DNA of 64,000 nucleotides from Saposhnikovia divaricata (taxonomy: Eukaryota; Streptophyta; Magnoliopsida; Apiales; Apiaceae), in the NCBI GenBank assembly GCA_036435485.1, contig CM071600.1, positions 118,660,046 through 118,724,045 of the forward strand, read 5' to 3'. Numbering within the stretch: position 1 is the first letter of the stretch; every line of letters starts with the position of its first letter. Of the stretch, positions 47,701 to 57,994 are shown in pieces. Both the position numbers and the translations under genes were made by a program. The notes below the pieces were generated by a model. That model was not told the DNA's origin. It saw nothing but the letters and a program-made list of their open reading frames with translations, and ran no database searches.

Positions 47701-47765
47701 GCCACATAATTCACATTTAATATTAAATAAATAATTATTATTACTAAAATTTCTAAGGCGTTATA
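44725..47765 (-). repeat. array LTR copy D
   Basis: 3,041 bp. It provides the right end of the insert (AAGGCGTTATA on the plus strand), next to the GGTTC duplication. Confidence 0.9.
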
Positions 47766-47770
47766 GGTTC

Positions 47771-48818
47771 ATGTGGTACTTTTTCTATCCATTTTTCAAC
47801 CTGCATAATCTGCATCTGAGTAACCAATTAGATCAAAACCAGAATCTTTAGGGTACCAAATGCCAAGGTTTGGTGTTCCCTTGTGATATCTGAAAATCCT
47901 TTTAATAGCTACTAAGTGAGATTCCCTAGGATCAGCTTGAAATCTAGCACATAAACATGTAGCAAACATAATATCAGGTCTACTAGCTGTTTAGTATAAA
48001 AAAGATCCAACCATGCCCCTATAGCTTGTCATGTCCACCTTCTTTTCCTTAGTATTCAGTTCAAGCTTAGTGGCAGTGGCCATGGGTGCTTTTGCAGAAG
48101 AGCAATCTGCTAAATCAAACCTTTTTAAAAGATCATAAATGTATTTTGTTTGACTTACAAAAATTCCCTCATTCACTTGTTTAACTTGTAAACCAAGAAA
48201 ATAAGTTAATTCACCCATCATACTCATTTCATATCTACTTTGCATAAGTTTGGCAAATCTCTTGCAAAGTTTCTCATCTGTAGACCCACATATTATATCA
48301 TCTACATAAATTTGGACAAGTATCATAGAGCCATTGACATTTCTATAAAAGAGAGTTTTATCAACAGTACCTCCAATGAAGTGATTCTCTATAAGGAACT
48401 GTGAGAGTGTGTCATACCAGGCTCTAGGTGCTTGCTTCAGGCCATAAAGTGCTTTGAGTAGAAAGAACACATATTCTGGAAAGTCTGGATCTTCAAAACC
48501 AGGCGGTTGACTAACATACACCTCCTCCTCCAGAGTACCATTCAGAAATGCACTCTTGACATCCATTTGATAGACTTTGAAATTTGCATGCGCTGCATAG
48601 GCCAGGAAGATCCTTATTGCTTCTAACCTTGCCACTGGTGCAAAGGTTTCTTCAAAGTCAATTCCTTCCTCTTGATAGTAGCCTTTAGCCACTAATCTAG
48701 CTTTATTCCTTGTGACCATGCCATTCTCATCCATCTTGTTCTTGAATACCCACTTGGTGCCAATCACTGATTTGTCTTTAGGTTTGGGTACAAGTTTCCA
48801 TACTTCATTTCTTTCAAA
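47771..48818 (-). pseudogene. E2 reverse transcriptase, upstream part, broken
   Basis: An open frame from 48767 to 47991 shows IGTKWVFKNKMDENG, ARLVAKGYYQEEGIDFEETF, SAFLNGTLEEEVYVSQPPGF and the catalytic block VQIYVDDIICGST. It ends in a stop at 47991 inside the conserved SFLYLTASRPD block (a TAA for leucine). Beyond the stop the same frame still reads TASRPDIMFATC, then further stops occur before the GGTTC site. The domain continues at 33511. This copy cannot make active RT. Confidence 0.88.
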
Positions 48819-50120
48819 CTAGTTTAGCTCTTCTTGCATTGCTAAAACCCAGTCTTGATCCAGAAGAGCATGTTCAACTATCTTTGGATAGAAAACTGCT
48901 ATATAAGCATTCTTCTTGAGTTGCTCTTCTGGTTTGGACCTTTGCATTAGGATCTCCAATGATAAGCTCAAATGGATGATCCCTGGTCCATTTTCTTTGT
49001 GGTGGTAAGTTTGACCTTGATGAAGTGGCTTCATTTTCTCTGTGTTGATCATTGTGGCTTATTTTTGAGTTTTGACTATGAGAAACTCCCACTGAGTGTA
49101 TGGCCCTCGAGATTGATGGAGTTCTTGCAGATTCATCAACAGATGCTTCTCTTTCATTTCCAACTGATGGTGTAAGTTGCTCTTCAACAGGTGGTTCATT
49201 CTGTACTTCAACTGATGATCCTTGTCTATTTCTCACACCATTAGATCTCCATTCTTCATCATCATCTTCACTTTCTTCACCACTTCTCTCATTCTCAAAT
49301 GAGAGAGACTCATGAAAACCTTCATCTACTAGACCAGATATTTTCTTGTCATCAAAGACAACATGTATGGACTCCATTACAATGTTTAGTCTTAGGTTGT
49401 AGACTCTGTAGGATTTTTCAGCTGAGTATCCAACAAAGATAGCTTCATCCGCCTTTGAATCAAATTTTTCAAGATGCTCACCATGATTTTTCAGTACAAA
49501 GCATTTGCATCCAAAGACATGCAGAAAGTTGATTGTTGGTTTCTTGCCTTTGAAAAGTTGATAAGGTGTCATGCCTTTTGCTTGATTGACCAAAGAAATA
49601 TTTTGAGTGTAGCATGCATTGTTTATAGCTTCTGCCCAGAAGTACGTTGGTAGCTTAGACTCTTCAAGCATTGTTCTTGCAGCTTCAATTAGATTACTGT
49701 TCTTTCTTTCCACTACATCATTTTGTTGAGGAGTTCTTGGTGCAGAGAATTCTTGGATAATTCCTTCTTCTTCACAAAACATTCTTATTACAGAATTCTT
49801 GAACTCAGTTCCATTGTCACTTCTGATTCTCCTTAATTTGAGTAAAGGATTGTTTTTGACTATCTTGATGTGATTTATAATGACTTCATATGCCTCATCC
49901 TTAGAGTGCAGAAAGAATGTCCAAGAGAATTTTGAGAAATCATCAATAATCACAAGACAGTATTTCTTCTTTGAGATTGACAACACATTGACTGGTCCAA
50001 AGAGATCCATGTGAAGTAGTTGCAAGGGTTGATCAATTGATGACATTGACTTTGATTTGAAAGAGGCCTTCTTCTGCTTCCCTTTCTGGCATGCATCACA
50101 CAGTCCATCTTTGGAGTAAT
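48819..50120 (-). pseudogene. E2 integrase region, broken
   Basis: The frame 50046-48874 covers the rve core (D in LLHMDLFGP, D in RRIRSDNGTEF, E in VVERKNSNLI), the FWAEAINNACY block and a long Ser/Glu-rich tail. The zinc-binding segment upstream is split from it by a frameshift near 50120. A stop also separates it from RT at about 48818. The DDE residues are all present. GTPQQNG has become RTPQQND. Confidence 0.87.
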
Positions 50121-50638
50121 CTATTTTGGAATACCTCTAACCAAATCCTTCTTTACCAACTCATTCATTGCTTTAAAACTCAAGTGTGACAGTCTTTTAT
50201 GCCAAAGCCAACCTTCATCTATACTTGCCTTCCTGAGAAGACATGTAGTCATGTTTGCATTTGTTGAATTGAAGTCAGCAATGTACACATTTCCTCTTCT
50301 ATCTCCTGTCAACACCACCTTATTGTCATTTTTCTTGAAAATGACACAAGCTTCAGATGTGAACCTGACATTCTGGCCTTTATCACACAGTTGGCTGACA
50401 CTTAACAAGTTATGCTTAAGTCCATCAACCAGTGCTACTTCTTCAATGACAACATTCCCTTGTGAAATCAAGCCATATCCTCTAGTATATCTTTTGCTGT
50501 TGTCTCTAAAGGTAATGCTAGGGCCAGCTCTCTCCTCAAACTTAGTGAGCAGGGTAGAATCTCCAGTCATATGCCTAGAACAACCACTGTCCAAATAACA
50601 AAGATTCTTTCTGTTTCCCTGCACACATCAAAACAAAA
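50121..50638 (-). pseudogene. E2 protease and pre-integrase segment
   Basis: 167 residues with the aspartic protease motif LCYLDSGCSRHMTG, a conserved YGLISQGNVVIEEV block and the pre-integrase histidines (WLWHKRLSHLSF). It ends at GIPK by frameshift into the integrase frame. Confidence 0.85.
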
Positions 50639-53024
50639 TCAAGTTGATTTTGGTACCCAAGTTTTCTTGGGTCCTGCCTTGTTAGCCTTTTTCTTATTTT
50701 TCAAGCCCTTATTACCCAGGGGTTCTGATTGAGTTAAATCAACCTTAACTCTTGGTGTAGGTTTCTGAAAAATAGGTTGTTTCATTTGCTCACATGCATT
50801 AAAACTAGATGTATAATTTGGCATAGTCTGTGCAAACATGTTATTCATCATCCATGGCAACTGAGACATATTAAAAGCATTGTAATATGGATTATACATG
50901 AATGGCATGTTAGCATAATGACTAGATGCATGAGCAGGCTGGACAAAGATGTTTGGCATAACATTCATAGCAGGCATAGGTACTGACTTAGGCATACTAG
51001 GCACAGAAGCATTCTTAACAGATTTACAGTTGACAAATAAATGATTAACACAACCACAGTTCACACATTCCTTTCGAGGAGCATATTTATCAGGTGTGTA
51101 ATTACTATGTTTGTTAATTCCTACCTTGCCATTTCTATTCTTCTTATTAGCCTTAGCCTTAGGTTCAATCTTTTCTAACTTATCCTTCAATTTCTTGATT
51201 GACAAGTTGCCTATGTTTCCTTGTTCAACTGACTTGGTTTTGCTACACTCTCCATTAACAAAGTTCTTATTGACAGGTCCGTACTTTTTATTCAATTTAG
51301 TTAAAGTTGCTTTGCTAACAGGCTTAAGTCTCAAAGAACATTCTTTTTCGACTAAATCACTGTCTGAAGCAACTTCCCTATCAACATCTAACTTAACTTC
51401 TGCTAAATTGTGAAAAGAATCAGCTCATTGTATACTATAAATTTCTTCAGTTTTAGCCTTTGATCCCTTCCACTTAGCAATTAAGTCTTGTTCCTCTTTT
51501 AACTGTTTTATTAAACACTCTTCTCTTTTCAGAGCCTCAAGTAACTCATTCTTAGCATCCTGGCAATCTCTTTTCATTGCTTCAAAATCAATTAGTTGAG
51601 TTTCTAACAGAGTATTCCTATCACCTATCTTAGCATTAAGATCTTTAATCTTTTTGTTCTCCTTGTTAAGCGATTTTAATGTGACATGCATGTTATACAA
51701 TTCATTAGACATTTCATTAACAACATTATCACATTCATCTTTGGAAAGTTCAGTTAGGTTTGTAGAGTATACCTGGTTGCTTGCTGAACTAGCCGCTTCA
51801 TCAGTTTCGTTTGCCATGAGTGCAAGATTGACGAACTCCTCTTCTGCATCTGAGTCTCCTCCAGCTGCCCAATCATTATCTCGAGATACAAAAGCTCTTT
51901 CCTTTTGCTTGAGAAGATCAAAGTATTTCTTTTTGTAATTAACAGTCTCGAACTGTTTCTTCACTTTCTCAGCTTTGAACTTTCTCATTGGCAAAGTGAC
52001 CATCAATTCCACAGCTATAGCATTTGATCTTTGATCTTTCAACCACATCCTTGTTCGGTTGATAGCTTTTCTTGAATTGCCCGTCTTCTGCTGGATTCTT
52101 CTTGAATCTTAGCTTCGAAAATCTTTTTGATAGAAATGCCAAATACTCATCTAGATCTTCAGCTTCATCCTCACTTAATGCATCAGGTTCTTCAATCATC
52201 TTGCTTTTACCTTTGCTAGTTGCAACTCCACCTTCACAAGTTCTTTGACTTGGTGTGGCTTCCACATTCTTCATCTTCTCTCCATCTTGGTTTGTTGGAA
52301 TATTGGCCACCAAAGCTACACTTCCACTTTTCTTCTGGCTCTTCTCAACTTCTTCATCTTGTTGCAACTCGAGCTCATAGGTCTTTAAAATTCCATACAG
52401 TCTCTCGAGTGTCAAATCTTTGTAATCTTGAGAATTTCTCAATGAGACTGTCACTGGCTTCCATTCTTTAGGTAAAGACCTCAGAAATTTTAGGTTGGAA
52501 TCTTTGGTTTCATATACTCTCCCATACAACTTTAGCCCATTTAACAGTTTCTGAAATCTGCTAAATATATCAGTTAAACTTTCACCTGAATTAAAGTGAA
52601 AATGTTCATACTGCTGTATGAGGAGTTGCATCTTATTCTCTCTAACTTGCTCAGTCCCTTCACAGAGTGTTTGTATAGTGTCCCACACTTTCTTGGCAGT
52701 GGTGCAGTTTATGACATTATCAAACATGTCTTGATCAATTCCATTGAACAGTATGTTCATGGTTTTCTTGTCCTTCTGGACTTCTTCTTTGTCTTCCTCT
52801 GTGAATTCTGCTGGCGGTTTGGGAATAGGCCTTCCAACAGCTGCAGTTCCAGCTATTGCTCCAACTGCAGTATTAACCTTCATAGGAATACGAGGGCCTT
52901 TCTCGATGCAATTTATATAACCTTTATCAATGGATAAAAGATGTAAATGCATCTTTACTTTCCAGTGAAAGTAATTATCTTTGTCAAGAACTGGTATTTT
53001 CACGCCTATATCCCTCATTCCCAT
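50639..53024 (-). pseudogene. E2 gag, frameshifted
   Basis: It starts at 53024 (MGMRDIGVKIPVLDKDNYFHWKVKM). The gag domain is clear (AKKVWDTIQTLCEG, DIFSRFQKLLNGLKL, LKFLRSLPKEWKP). The zinc knuckle CYSCGIDGHFANE is cut by a frameshift near 51990-52045. A second frame, 52048-51425, is coiled-coil rich (ELLEALKREECLIKQLKEE), and a third, 51334-50639, has a second knuckle (CVNCGCVNHLFVNC) and a Met/Asn-rich stretch. A stop near 51425 separates the last two. Confidence 0.83.
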
Positions 53025-53060
53025 GGTGGTGATCTTTAAACTTCTTGTATGTTAAAAGCT

Positions 53061-53074
53061 TGCTCTTGATACCA
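53061..53074 (-). promoter_or_regulatory. E2 primer-binding site
   Basis: Minus strand TGGTATCAAGAGCA, two bases after the 5' LTR. It resembles the initiator-Met tRNA site TGGTATCAGAGC with one inserted A. Confidence 0.85.
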
Positions 53075-53237
53075 ATTGTTAGGTCCCGAAGTATCGTAGA
53101 AGGGGGGGGGTTGAATACGATACTACCAAAAAAAATAATTCTGAGAATATATATCTTTATTGATAATAAATTCGAAGGGGTGTTTCAACTTCTAATCCAA
53201 TGGATTAGATTCAAAACCTGAACACTCCTAATGATAG

Positions 53238-56200
53238 TGTAAGAACCCTAATTTTTGTAATATTTTCTTTTTATAATATCCTATGACATTGTGAATTTGG
53301 AACCTTTTTAGTCATCCCTGTTGTTTAATGGAATTGAATTATCTGAGAAACTATGTTGTTACATTCACCATGTAAGATAAAGGGAAGGTTGTTGAAGGCA
53401 AGAGTCTTATGGTTAGTAAGAATTATAAAACTTGGGACTTGAGAGTTATTGGAGTATTAAAAGATTTATTAGGAATTATGACGAGGAGTTATGGATATTC
53501 GAGGAATTTATACAATTAAGTACTTACGGAATTACAAGGGAAATCTCTACGCGACAAAATATTATTATGAGAAATTAATTAAGATACGATACGAATTAAA
53601 GATTAAGTGACAAGCATTGGTGGTAGAATAATGATACAAGGAAAGATATTGCATGCAAGTCCTATGCAACTAGGTAGTTAGAAAAGCAAACTAGTAATGC
53701 AAAGATAACAAGAGGAATAGTGACTAGTTATGGTGCATTGTCCAAGGAGACAAGGAGGTATGGCCTAGGCACTAGAATTGCAACATGTGATACATTATAC
53801 ATACACCTAATACATATCAACCAACCCATTTCACTTTATTCAACCAACACCAAAAAACAAAACAAAAACTCTCTCTCCCCCTAGCTCTTGAAGCTCTGGC
53901 CAAGCACAAAGAAAGGGGAAGAAAAATTCTTTTCTTCCACTTCTCATCACTCTTAATTCAAGACAAAGTCCTAGGTACTCTACACCATATAAGAAAGGTA
54001 TGCTATGAATTCCAACCCCTTTCATCCACTAGTTTTCAAGTTATGAATTGTTGAAGTTTTGTTGAATAGTAACTATGTTTAGTTTTCATTTAGATCTTGA
54101 GTTGTAAGGATTGTAGGAGCTCATCCAAGCTGTTCTTGAGACTTATAAGGCATACCCAAGGCTCCTAGATACTCAAGAAGGTATAAAAACCCTAACCCCT
54201 CTTGGCCATGAATTATTTGTGGTGTTTAATGTTAGATCCATGGATATTAGTGTGAATCTTGGACATATAAGTTATGGATGATGTAGATCTTGAGTTTAAA
54301 TGTTGTGGTTGTGATTTTTAAGCTTGTGGTTAGTGTATGTAACTCCATGTATGCTATAGAGTATGATCTTGGTGGATTAGATGATGGTTGTGATGTTTAT
54401 ATAAGATTCTTGAATGGTTAAGTGGTAAAAGCATGCTGAGTAATTTTCCAGGAACTTGTAATGTCTTGTATGAGGGTTTTGAACCCCTAAATCTTGTCCC
54501 CTGAAGTCCTAATATATATTGTTGGAAAGGTATTTGAATTTAGTTTCCAGAAATATAAGGTTCATGACTAGGTGATGTATAGATTTTGAGTTATGGCCTG
54601 AGAAGTGAAATGTATTTCTGGAATCCGAACTGCACTAAATGGTCCCCTTGTGAACCTTGTTTAAACCTCTAAAAATTTATGTAGGATCATGGAAAAATTA
54701 GAGGAGCTAGTAAATGCAGTGGTGAAGGCTACCCAAAAAGAATTGGATTAAAATATGTATTTTTCAATTTTATAAAAATGTTAGAGTAAAATTCGCGCAA
54801 GTGAAAAAGTCGTAAGTGGAGTGTGATTTTAGGGGGATTGAATATGATTCGGATATAGTAACCAAATTAAGTCGAATAAGTGACGAGAGGAATCGAGTGA
54901 TGACATGAACCTATAGTGGGGCTAGAGAATCATAAGATGAAGTCATTAAGTTAATTTTGTACCCCCTAAAACCTCGCAATTAAAAGATATATTGTTAAAG
55001 TACTAACGAACGGCTATTGATTATGTATAGATCATCCCACTCCGCAAGCTCGACCACCCCAACCTCACCAAGGCAAGTTTACTTTTCAAAACTTAAATAT
55101 ATAAGGACTTTCACTGTTGTGTTTGTAGTTTTCAATCGTATCAAATGTTTATGCTTATTGAAGTAATGATGGATTTGAGATGTATAAGCACATATATGTT
55201 TGCACCCCTTGAACTTAGAATGAAATGTTTTCTTCGGACAACGACTCTAGCAATAGAGGTCGTAGCGGTCCATATATACTATTGACCGGGGAGCGGTATA
55301 TTATTATATCGTAATTAAATTGCGAAAAACCCGAAGGGTCATTCGGGAAGTATCGTATACTTAAGTAATTATTCTTATATCATCATAAATACTCAAAAAT
55401 ACCTATCTTGGATTAAAAGCTAATTTAATTTAATTATTATTGTATTAATTATTAATATTAAATCTTAAAATATCATTTATTAATTATTGTTCATTATTTT
55501 AAAGACAAAGCTAATCCATGATACCTTTAGTACTTTCAAACTCGAACTCTTTCGAACTCAAAACATTTTCGAAAACCCCCGGTCAGGTTTGCTTCTTGTA
55601 TGATTTCAAGAATCATCGGTCGACTGATGTCGAACCTCAACTACTCAGTTTTCAATCAAAATAAAGTTTTTAAAAGAAAAAGAAAAGGGACTCTGGCAGG
55701 TGTGGGAATCGTTGACGAACGATTCCCGGGATGTGTAAGCGGCCGTGAGCCAGCCGGTCCATCAATTATTATTCCGACCCAGGTGTTGCCGAAGGATGAT
55801 TACCGATGTAGTTTTCATCGAGGGTGATTACGGATGTAGTTTTCACCCGAGGATAATTACGGATGTAGTTTCTATCCTTCTACCGGTAGAGAAGACCCGC
55901 GGATTATTGGACTTGGATGTGGCGACCGATCATCGTCAATCCCTGTCAGGTTTTATGTTTTCTTTAAGTCCCATTCCTCCATTTTGGAAAAATGCTCCGA
56001 CACTGCTTCTTAGGATTATGTGCCAAGTTACTGATAGTGTTCCATTTTGATGAGAAAGATGTTGACTCTATGCAGTATCTAGAACTGCAAGTTTATTTTG
56101 AAAACCAGGGCACGTATTGGTGCACCTTTGAAATTTATCAACGATGACAAGTGATTTTATAACTGATTGATATAAACGAGTTTAATAACTGCTAAACACA

Positions 56201-56729
56201 TGTAATGTTATATTGCTTACCTTATACATATATTTCTTGCTGAGCTATAGTTGCTCACTCTTGCTTGTTTTCAAATTTACAAACATAACAGTTAAGAGAA
56301 ATGGCAAGACCCAGACAGACTGCCCGAAAGCAGGTGACTAGACCCGAGGCAACAGTTGAGATTCCACCGGTAGGCCCCATTAGCCGGATTGGTTGGCAAC
56401 TTTTGTTAGTACGTCTTATTTATAAGTACGACCTGTGCAAAGCCGTGTACCGTAACAAACATTCAAGCCGCCAAGTCCGCTTCATACCGAAGCGTTGCTG
56501 GTAGCATAAATGCTATTTAATTTGGTCTGTAATAACTCTGAAACTTTTACTTTTGCTTAATCAAGTGTATGACGTTTCTGAGACTCTAACTTGTGTGTGT
56601 GTGTGCGGTGTGAGTTTTATTGTGGGGTCGATGGCTGTTTTATATATTATGTGCAAGAACAGGTATGTTATTAATGGAAAATGGACCGTGAGCGCCTAGA
56701 TCTCCGACCTCGGATCTGGGGGCGTCACA
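53238..56729 (-). mobile_element. 3.5 kb solo LTR in the E2 5' LTR
   Basis: 3,492 bp from TGTAAGAACCC to GGGGGCGTCACA on the plus strand, flanked by GATAG (53233-53237 and 56730-56734). Read on the minus strand it starts TGTGACGCCCCCAGATCCGA, a common start of plant Ty3/gypsy LTRs. There is no second LTR and no gag or pol. It contains GC-richer sequence around 55680-55960 and a short tandem repeat at 55795-55880. Short ORFs in it are not protein-like. Confidence 0.85.
55795..55880. repeat. three-unit tandem repeat in the solo LTR
   Basis: Three units of ~28-31 bp, each containing GATTACGGATGTAGTTT or a close variant followed by a pyrimidine-rich start (TCATC, TCACCC, CTATCC). Confidence 0.8.
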
Positions 56730-56988
56730 GATAGTTTAGGCATGAGGACCTTCTACCCGACACTTCCTGAAAGCGGGCTAAGCTGACTTTCCTACTAGAT
56801 GGACTGTCTAGCAGCTTACACTCCTAAGGATAGTTTAGGCACGAGGACCTTCTACCCGACACTTCCTGAAGGTGGGCTAAGCCGGCTTTCCTACTAGATG
56901 GACTGTCTAGCAGCTTACACTGAGAAGATATAAGAGAGAGAAGAGAGAGTTGTGTGTTGAGGTGTGTTTTGAAATGAAATACAACAGG

Positions 56989-56998
56989 CCTATTTATA
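56989..56998 (-). promoter_or_regulatory. TATA box in the E2 5' LTR
   Basis: Minus strand TATAAATAGG, as in E1. Confidence 0.65.
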
Positions 56999-57630
56999 GG
57001 TTTTAGAAAGTTACTATTTGACACTATTCCAACAACCCCCAAATAGTAACCGGGCACTATTTCACCAACCCCAAATAGTAACCATTGGTTACTATTCATA
57101 TGAATAGTACTATTCATATGAATAGTGATTTTGGATACTATTCACATGAATAGTAATTTCGGATGCTATTCATTTTCCTCTTAATTTGACATCTTTAAAT
57201 ATTTAGCTTCCAACTAACCAGAGGATATCAATACTGCTCTAAACTCAATCATACCTCTTGAATAGTTTTTCTGAGTTAGATACTTCGATTCTTTTGTGAA
57301 GTGTTGACGCCTAGTGCAACTGGTCTGGTTCACAGACGACTAACATTCACTTGTGGTCTTAATATCATGTCTTTAAGAACAATGCTAAGAATTGTGCAAT
57401 CATAAAAACTTTAACACTAGAATCTTTTGGCCCTTCAACTGAATCGTCTGTATATCTTATTTTGTCACTGAGGCTTGATCATGTTAATGAAATTCTATCA
57501 GCGACTTGATCCTTGTTGATGTCTGTTCTTCAAATTTCACGATCCCTGTATAGAGTTAATATTATTTATCTTTTATCCTAGTTGAGTTATATATGTCTCT
57601 ATTACATATTACATTACATTATGCTTTACA

Positions 57631-57635
57631 AACCT
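57631..57635. repeat. target site duplication of E2, right
   Basis: AACCT, matching 29032-29036. Confidence 0.95.
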
Positions 57636-57994
57636 TTTTCTGTAGTTCCAACTATGTGGTTATTTGTGTAACTGACTTTAAAGATGATGCATGTTTTTTT
57701 AATGAATACTTTAAATTCAATATTTATGATCTGCTGGTTAGAATTGTATTGTCTTTGCTAGATATAAATGGTTGTTTAAACTTATATAGGAATTCATGTG
57801 ACTGATTATATGTGAGCTAAGTCAATAGCTGATTTAAATATGTGAATTAAATGGTTTAGTATATGTTAGTGAATGCATTTGATGTAATGAATGTGACTTT
57901 CTTAATTGGTCTATTTAAATGAAAGTGACTTTTTCATATGGCATATTATAATATATTTAAACCTTACAGACTAGGCAGTGGATATATTGTTGTA
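57636..57994 (+). other. CACTA element sequence upstream of the transposase start
   Basis: AT-rich non-coding stretch between E2 and the transposase ATG. An intron-like acceptor region (TATAATATATTTAAACCTTACAG) ends near 57970. No other feature is seen. Confidence 0.45.

Larger units (their letters stand above)
33512..47765 (-). mobile_element. tandem array of four ~3.05 kb LTRs with 17-18 bp linkers
   Basis: The insert is 14,254 bp with a single GGTTC duplication. It contains LTR copies A (33512-36602), B (36620-39667), C (39686-44707, interrupted) and D (44725-47765), all in the same direction and separated only by CCCTTCCCCCC(C)TTAAAA. On the minus strand each unit starts TATAACGCC and ends GGGTGTTAC, and the linker is a polypurine tract (AAGGGGGGAAGGG) abutting the next LTR start. 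There is no primer-binding site and no gag or pol anywhere in the array. On the minus strand each unit has a CT-rich leader-like stretch (around 35850-35990 in A), as expected in an LTR transcript. Lineage is probably Ty3/gypsy from the TGTAAC-type ends. The origin is discussed in the findings. Confidence 0.9.
29037..57630 (-). mobile_element. E2: Sirevirus-like Ty1/copia retrotransposon carrying two nested insertions
   Basis: Minus-strand element with LTRs at 53077-57630 (5', itself interrupted) and 29037-30121 (3'), flanked by AACCT. After subtracting the 14.25 kb tandem LTR array and the 3.5 kb solo LTR with their duplications it is about 10.84 kb, close to E1. The order of parts is the same as in E1 but gag and pol sequences are clearly different, so it is a related subfamily. 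Coding frames have several stops and frameshifts and it is more decayed than E1. Confidence 0.93.
53077..57630 (-). repeat. E2 5' LTR, interrupted by a solo LTR
   Basis: The LTR lies at 53077-53237 and 56735-57630 once the insertion 53238-56729 and one GATAG are removed. Ends and internal blocks match 29037-30121, including the doubled 99 bp unit and the palindrome cluster. Confidence 0.92.

Noticed and set aside
33512..47765. Array read as a centromeric or rDNA-like satellite or a CRISPR-type repeat
   Set aside because: Each unit has retroelement LTR features and the whole has one 5 bp target duplication; the linker is a polypurine tract, not a spacer.
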